From NCBI GenBank assembly GCA_031290725.1, contig JAITMZ010000010.1:1-8962 (forward strand): 8,962 nucleotides of DNA, read 5' to 3'. Shown piece after piece: positions 5,040 to 8,962 of the stretch. Each line of letters starts with the position of its first letter. Position 1 is the first letter of the stretch. This stretch comes from Spirochaetaceae bacterium (GTDB lineage Bacteria; Spirochaetota; Spirochaetia; Treponematales; Treponemataceae). The notes beneath the pieces are model-generated. The model saw only the letters and a program-made list of their open reading frames with translations. It made no database searches and had not been told where the DNA came from. Made by a program: the position numbers and the translations under genes.

Positions 5040-7469
5040 ATGGATACACAGACCCTTCAGGTATTGGATTATTTCCGCGTCCGGGATAGGGTGGCGGAAT
5101 TTTGCATTACCGAGGAAGGCCGGGCGCATCTGACTGAACGGCTGCCCGTGCCGGAGGGAATGGAGGGGCTCAAGGAAGAGGCAGCCGAATGGACCCGCTA
5201 CCTGAACGGCGGTTTTCCTGCGGCCATTACACCCTGGCAGCCCGTGGAAACGGTGTTCCGGCACCTGACCACAGCAGGAGACACCCTGACGCCGGAACAT
5301 GCCCGTCGGCTTCTGTTTTTTTGCCGGGCAGTGTCGATTTTTGCGGGTCGAATTCGGGGGCTTTCCAGAAATTCCGGGGAATACGCGCCCCAGCCAACGG
5401 GCACCTTTCCATCCCTAGCCGCGCGGGCCGCATCGCTGCCTAGCCTGGCGGAACAGGAAGCCCACATCGCCCGGGTGATAGACAGGGATGGTGCAATCCG
5501 GGATCTTCCGGAGCTCCGGGCTATCCGAAAAAGCATAGAGAAAATCAGTCGGGACATCGACGACGCCATCAAAAAACACCTGGCCGCAAACGGCGTGGCT
5601 TTTCAGTCCAATGTGCCGGTACTGCGGGGAGGCAGACAGGTTCTGGCGGTGAAGGCTCCGCACCGGGGAAAAATCCGAGGCATCATTCACGAGGTGTCCC
5701 AAAGCGGGCAGACGGTGTTCATTGAGCCGGAAGACGTGGTACAGAAAAGCAACGATCTTACCCAGGAGCAATTCCGCCTGGACAGGGAAATCCGGCGCAT
5801 CATGCAGGAGCTCACCGCGGCAATTTCCCCCGGTCACGACAACTTTTGCACGGCCCTGGAAACCATGATCCGCCTGGATTGCACATTGGCGGCGGCCCGC
5901 TGGGGGATCGAGACCAACGGAATTTTTGCGGAGAACGCCCGGTACGGTGCGGCGCTCATCGGTGCGCGGCATCCCCTGCTGGGAAGGGGCGCCATCCCTA
6001 TCGACCTGTGCTTTGACGCAGGGAAGCGGGTGATCATCATCTCCGGGCCCAACGCGGGGGGCAAAACCGTAGCGATCAAGACCTTCGCCCTGCTGGCACT
6101 GCTTAACCAGAGCGGTTTTCCCATTCCCGCGGCGGAGGGGACAGCGCTGCCCTGTTTCTCTCAAGTCTTCGCGGATATAGGCGACGGGCAATCCATCGAT
6201 TTATCCCTGTCAAATTTCTCCGCCCACGTCAAGAACATCGCCCGGTTTCTCCGCAGCGCCGGAGAGGGTGCCCTGGTACTGCTGGACGAACTGGGAAGCG
6301 CTACCGACCCCCAGGAAGGCGGCGCCTTGGGCATGGCGATTCTGGACACCCTCATCGCCCACCGTACCTTCGTTTTGGTGACCACCCACCACGGCGCTCT
6401 GAAAAATTACGGCTGGACAAAAAAGGAGTGTGTCAACGCCTCGGTGGAGTTTGACCGTCAGGCCCTCATCCCGTCGTACCATATCCTGCCGGGGGTGCCT
6501 GGGGAGAGTCTTGCCCTGGATATGGCGAAAGAGAGCGGCCTGGAGGCGGCCACCGTGGAGAAGGCGTGGGCGTACCTGGATTCCGGCCTCAGCGACGTGT
6601 CCGCCCTGATCCGGGGTCTCACGGAGCGCCTGGCGGAAGCGGATTGTCTGGGGAAGGAACTGGCGGCGCGGGAGAAAAAACTGGAGGAAAAATCCCTCAA
6701 GGTGGAAGAAAAAGCCGTGGAAAACCGCCTGAGGGAGACGGAACTTCGGGACGCGCTGTTTCGTCAGGAACGGCAATTTTGGGATGAAAAGCGCAATGCC
6801 CTGGAAAATCTGGTGCGGGAGCTGCGGGAAGGGGAAATTACCCGTGAAAAAACCAAAAAAGTGAAGCAATTTTTCGCCGACATTCAGGCGGATACGGATA
6901 GGTTAAAAAACGAACTTAATACACCTGACTTATCAATCGAGCCGTCAAACGAAATTATGCAGCCGGATGACAAAACCAATGCCCTTGACCCGCCGCTCAT
7001 CCCCGCCCTGGCCCCCGGTGTGGAGGTGCGGCTCAAATCTCTCCGCGGTTCCGGGGTGCTGCTCCGTCCCGCCGCCCGGGGCGCCTGGGTTGTGCAGGCA
7101 GGCAGCGTGAAACTTACCGCGGACGAGGCCGATATGACGGCCATAGCGCCTCCGGCCAATGCCGCCATGCCCCTTCCGGTGTCCGTGGAGTACGCCCCGG
7201 AGGGGTTCGCGGTTCGGCATCCCGTGCTGGAGCTGCGCCTGTTGGGAATGCGGACCAGGGATGCCCTCAAGGCGTTGGAACAACAGGTTGACCTGGCGGT
7301 GATTCACGGCATGGGGGAATTCGCGGTGATCCACGGAAAGGGCGAGGGGATTTTACAGCAGGCGGTGAGGGACTACCTGGGGGCATGTTCAGCGGTGAAG
7401 ACCTGGTGTTTCGCCATACCGGAGGATGGGGGCGCAGGGAAAACGTGGGTCACCATGCGGCTTTCCTAG
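5040..7469 (+). CDS. mutS2: MutS2 (DNA/ribosome-acting MutS-family ATPase with C-terminal Smr domain)
   Basis: MutS2 proteins are MutS-fold ATPases without mismatch-recognition domains. They have been linked to suppression of homologous recombination and, in Bacillus, to collided-ribosome rescue. From ATG 5040 the protein is 809 aa. MDTQTLQVLDY matches the family N-terminus, so I prefer this ATG; an in-frame GTG at 5019 preceded by GAGG would add seven residues. The ATPase core shows Walker A GPNAGGKT (336-343), Walker B LVLLDE (412-417) and TTHH (448-451). A charged coiled coil (~536-626) links to a small beta region and a C-terminal Smr domain (~728-809). In the Smr domain the usual LDLRG motif reads LRLLG (732-736), losing the acidic residue, while HGKGEG (765-770) keeps the HGxG core. 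It follows addA by ~123 bp on the same strand and may share its transcript. Its 3' end converges with the next gene. Confidence 0.95.
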   Translation: MDTQTLQVLDYFRVRDRVAEFCITEEGRAHLTERLPVPEGMEGLKEEAAEWTRYLNGGFPAAITPWQPVETVFRHLTTAGDTLTPEHARRLLFFCRAVSIFAGRIRGLSRNSGEYAPQPTGTFPSLAARAASLPSLAEQEAHIARVIDRDGAIRDLPELRAIRKSIEKISRDIDDAIKKHLAANGVAFQSNVPVLRGGRQVLAVKAPHRGKIRGIIHEVSQSGQTVFIEPEDVVQKSNDLTQEQFRLDREIRRIMQELTAAISPGHDNFCTALETMIRLDCTLAAARWGIETNGIFAENARYGAALIGARHPLLGRGAIPIDLCFDAGKRVIIISGPNAGGKTVAIKTFALLALLNQSGFPIPAAEGTALPCFSQVFADIGDGQSIDLSLSNFSAHVKNIARFLRSAGEGALVLLDELGSATDPQEGGALGMAILDTLIAHRTFVLVTTHHGALKNYGWTKKECVNASVEFDRQALIPSYHILPGVPGESLALDMAKESGLEAATVEKAWAYLDSGLSDVSALIRGLTERLAEADCLGKELAAREKKLEEKSLKVEEKAVENRLRETELRDALFRQERQFWDEKRNALENLVRELREGEITREKTKKVKQFFADIQADTDRLKNELNTPDLSIEPSNEIMQPDDKTNALDPPLIPALAPGVEVRLKSLRGSGVLLRPAARGAWVVQAGSVKLTADEADMTAIAPPANAAMPLPVSVEYAPEGFAVRHPVLELRLLGMRTRDALKALEQQVDLAVIHGMGEFAVIHGKGEGILQQAVRDYLGACSAVKTWCFAIPEDGGAGKTWVTMRLS

Positions 7470-7480
7470 TGTATCGGCAC

Positions 7481-7507
7481 GGGGGGAGGGGAGGGCTCCA
7501 GTGGGGG
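7481..7507 (+). other. G-quadruplex motif between convergent genes
   Basis: Four G runs of 6, 4, 3 and 5 bases (7481-7486, 7488-7491, 7493-7495, 7503-7507) are separated by loops of 1, 1 and 7 nt, satisfying the standard G3+N1-7 quadruplex pattern. The motif occupies most of the 41 bp gap between the mutS2 stop (7469) and the stop of the minus-strand gene (7513-7511). It lies on the sense strand for mutS2, so the mutS2 mRNA 3' end could form an RNA quadruplex. No hairpin terminator is visible in this gap. Confidence 0.6.
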
Positions 7508-7510
7508 TTG

Positions 7511-8962
7511 CTATTGCCAGACCGCACCGCCGTAGTCGATGACGACCCTGTTGCCGGTGGGAGCATTCTTGCCGCCGCCGCCGTCAAATTGCACGACGAT
7601 ATGGGAGTCTTTGCTGCCCTTATGAAGCATGAAGGTAAATTCGCCGCCCGCTGCGGGGAAATGCGAATTGACGGCAGTTTCAGTCTCGTACGATCCTGTC
7701 GGCAAACCGCCGGTGTAGCGGACTTCCCCGGTTTCAAGGTCGGTGATACGCTTCCCCCAATCCGGCCATTCCATCGCATAATATTTTGCGAGCGGGAGAT
7801 ATGTCATCGAAGCCCAGTTTTGCGTATAGTTTTCCACGGCCCCAGCGATGCCGCCGATGGTGATGAGCGCATAGTCCGTTGCAGCGCCGGTTACCGGGTC
7901 TTGGCCATAGACGTCCGCAATAGGGGTCGGCGAATCATTCCATAATGAGTAACCTTGAACACCGCCTGCAATACTGCCGTTCACTTTTATCATGACCACA
8001 TTTCCTGTTTGTTCGGCGCTTTCAATCTTCAATCCCGCAGTGCTATATTTCGCAACGAGGGTATATTTGTCGCTCACAGTATCTGGGGTGCCGGTGGCCC
8101 AACTGGTGCTGTCCACCGGTTTGTACGTGCCCGGGCCGCCGTCAAAGGCCATGCTACAGTTTTTTCCGCCGTGAACGAAGCTGCTCTTGATCAGGATTAT
8201 ACTGCTGCCTTCCTCGCCGGTAAGGGTTACCGAAGGGTCTAAATCAAGGACACCCTTCACCGTAAGGGCGCCGTCCACCTTCAGGGTGGCATCTTTGTTA
8301 ACCGACAGGACATTTTCCACGGTAACCGCTCCCTTCAGTGTTGTGGGGCCGGTCAGGGTCAAATGCCCGGACACCGTGCCGGAGAGAATAACGCCGCCGG
8401 TTCCGGCAATTGTACCGCCGATTGAAACACCCTTTTTCACCGTCAGGGGGGCGGCGTCCATTGCGGTATAGGTCTTGTCATCCAATTTTAATTCGCCCAC
8501 CGTTACCGGAATACCCATCTCAATGTTGTCCTTGAGGGTGAGGCGTCCGGTCACCGTGATACGAGGAATATTCGCCGGCACTGTGGATATGGCCGTATTG
8601 CCAACGATATAGACCTGCTCTCCGCTACCGGGAATTTCTCCTGTATCCGACACCAAGCTGCCGGTCAAGGCTGCAATTGTATTTTCTATACTGAGCTTCG
8701 CGTACTTCGAATCCCCGATAATCGCCTGCGGAGCAATTAACCTGCCCGAGTAGCTGTTACCAGCGAGGATGGGCGAGGTTATATTCACACTAGTTATATC
8801 CTCGATAATCGCGGTAACGCTGTCCATCAGGACCAGCTTGGTAATTGTAATCTTTTTGACCAAGTTCGCGGGAAGAACAAAAGTCCCGTCCCCAGTGGCG
8901 GTAACTGTGTCCAGCGTCAACGTGTAATCCGCCGCGCGTGTCTGGCCCCCCCCCCCGGGGGG
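7511..8962 (-). CDS. C-terminal part of a large beta-repeat, probably surface or secreted protein (5' truncated)
   Basis: I do not recognise a named family. The frame is open from the right window edge to a TAG at 7513-7511, 483 codons, so the start lies outside; a TTG at 8920 is internal, not a credible start. The first ~260 visible residues alternate hydrophobic and Thr/Ser/Gly-rich short strands (LTLTGPTTLKGAVTVENVLSV and similar), a pattern typical of beta-solenoid or beta-helix passenger regions of surface proteins. The rest is Gly/Asn/aromatic-rich and ends in VVIDYGGAVWQ, without a C-terminal membrane segment. Only one cysteine is visible. At the edge, a run of eleven G in the coding strand encodes Gly residues. 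The gene converges on mutS2 and is not part of that operon. The surface location is inferred from composition only, because the signal-peptide region is missing. Confidence 0.75.
   Translation of the reverse strand, partial: PPGGGGQTRAADYTLTLDTVTATGDGTFVLPANLVKKITITKLVLMDSVTAIIEDITSVNITSPILAGNSYSGRLIAPQAIIGDSKYAKLSIENTIAALTGSLVSDTGEIPGSGEQVYIVGNTAISTVPANIPRITVTGRLTLKDNIEMGIPVTVGELKLDDKTYTAMDAAPLTVKKGVSIGGTIAGTGGVILSGTVSGHLTLTGPTTLKGAVTVENVLSVNKDATLKVDGALTVKGVLDLDPSVTLTGEEGSSIILIKSSFVHGGKNCSMAFDGGPGTYKPVDSTSWATGTPDTVSDKYTLVAKYSTAGLKIESAEQTGNVVMIKVNGSIAGGVQGYSLWNDSPTPIADVYGQDPVTGAATDYALITIGGIAGAVENYTQNWASMTYLPLAKYYAMEWPDWGKRITDLETGEVRYTGGLPTGSYETETAVNSHFPAAGGEFTFMLHKGSKDSHIVVQFDGGGGKNAPTGNRVVIDYGGAVWQ
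8946..8962. repeat. C11-G6 homopolymer block at window edge
   Basis: Eleven C are followed by six G up to the last base. On the coding strand of the partial gene this reads C6 then G11 and keeps the frame open (Pro-Pro-Gly-Gly-Gly-Gly). Such a block is either a genuine hypermutable poly-G tract or an assembly/sequencing artefact at a contig end. Confidence 0.7.

Noticed and set aside
5415..6191. 258 aa open frame antisense to mutS2
   Set aside because: Shadow frame opposite the MutS2 core up to and including Walker A.
7385..7945. 186 aa plus-strand frame spanning the mutS2 end and the convergent gene
   Set aside because: It overlaps mutS2 out of frame and is antisense to the beta-repeat gene; it crosses the G-rich gap with no domain signal.
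8230..8560. Short recurring CACCGT-type motifs that could suggest a repeat array or CRISPR
   Set aside because: Spacing is irregular and the motifs encode LTV-type beta strands of the protein; no constant repeat/spacer structure exists.

Overview
The 16S rRNA 3' end, the gene content (an AddA-type helicase-nuclease, MutS2, ThpR) and a large repeat-rich, probably exported protein fit a moderately GC-rich bacterium. My best guess is a spirochete of the Treponema type. This is inferred from memory of rRNA and protein features, not from a search. The window looks like a whole small assembly contig: it begins inside a 16S rRNA gene (a common break point) and ends in a C11G6 homopolymer block.

Layout, left to right: (1) the last ~57 nt of 16S rRNA with an intact anti-Shine-Dalgarno; (2) a ~100 nt spacer that ends in a strong intrinsic-terminator-like hairpin; (3) tRNA-Ala(TGC) with the G3:U70 identity pair; (4) thpR, an RNA 2',3'-cyclic phosphodiesterase whose ATG lies one base beyond the tRNA discriminator base; (5) a 412 bp non-coding stretch full of nested inverted repeats, ending in a leaderless-looking promoter; (6) addA, a full-length UvrD-like helicase with a RecB-type nuclease domain; (7) a ~100 bp gap filled by three consecutive hairpins; (8) mutS2, with ATPase, coiled-coil and Smr domains; (9) a 41 bp gap between convergent genes that holds a G-quadruplex motif; (10) on the minus strand, the C-terminal part of a large beta-repeat, probably surface or secreted protein, running off the right edge.

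No 23S or 5S rRNA follows the 16S/tRNA-Ala pair anywhere in the remaining 8.7 kb, so the rRNA operon is either split or misassembled here. addA and mutS2 point the same way and may be co-transcribed. Both act in DNA-end processing or recombination control, but AddA's usual partner AddB is not present. thpR and addA both lack a Shine-Dalgarno although the 16S tail is canonical, and both look leaderless: thpR through tRNA 3' processing, addA through a promoter whose predicted start coincides with the ATG. I did not find a clearly new multi-gene system. The most unusual items are the tRNA/thpR junction, the broken rRNA operon layout, the hairpin-packed intergenic regions and the G-tract features around the right-hand gene.
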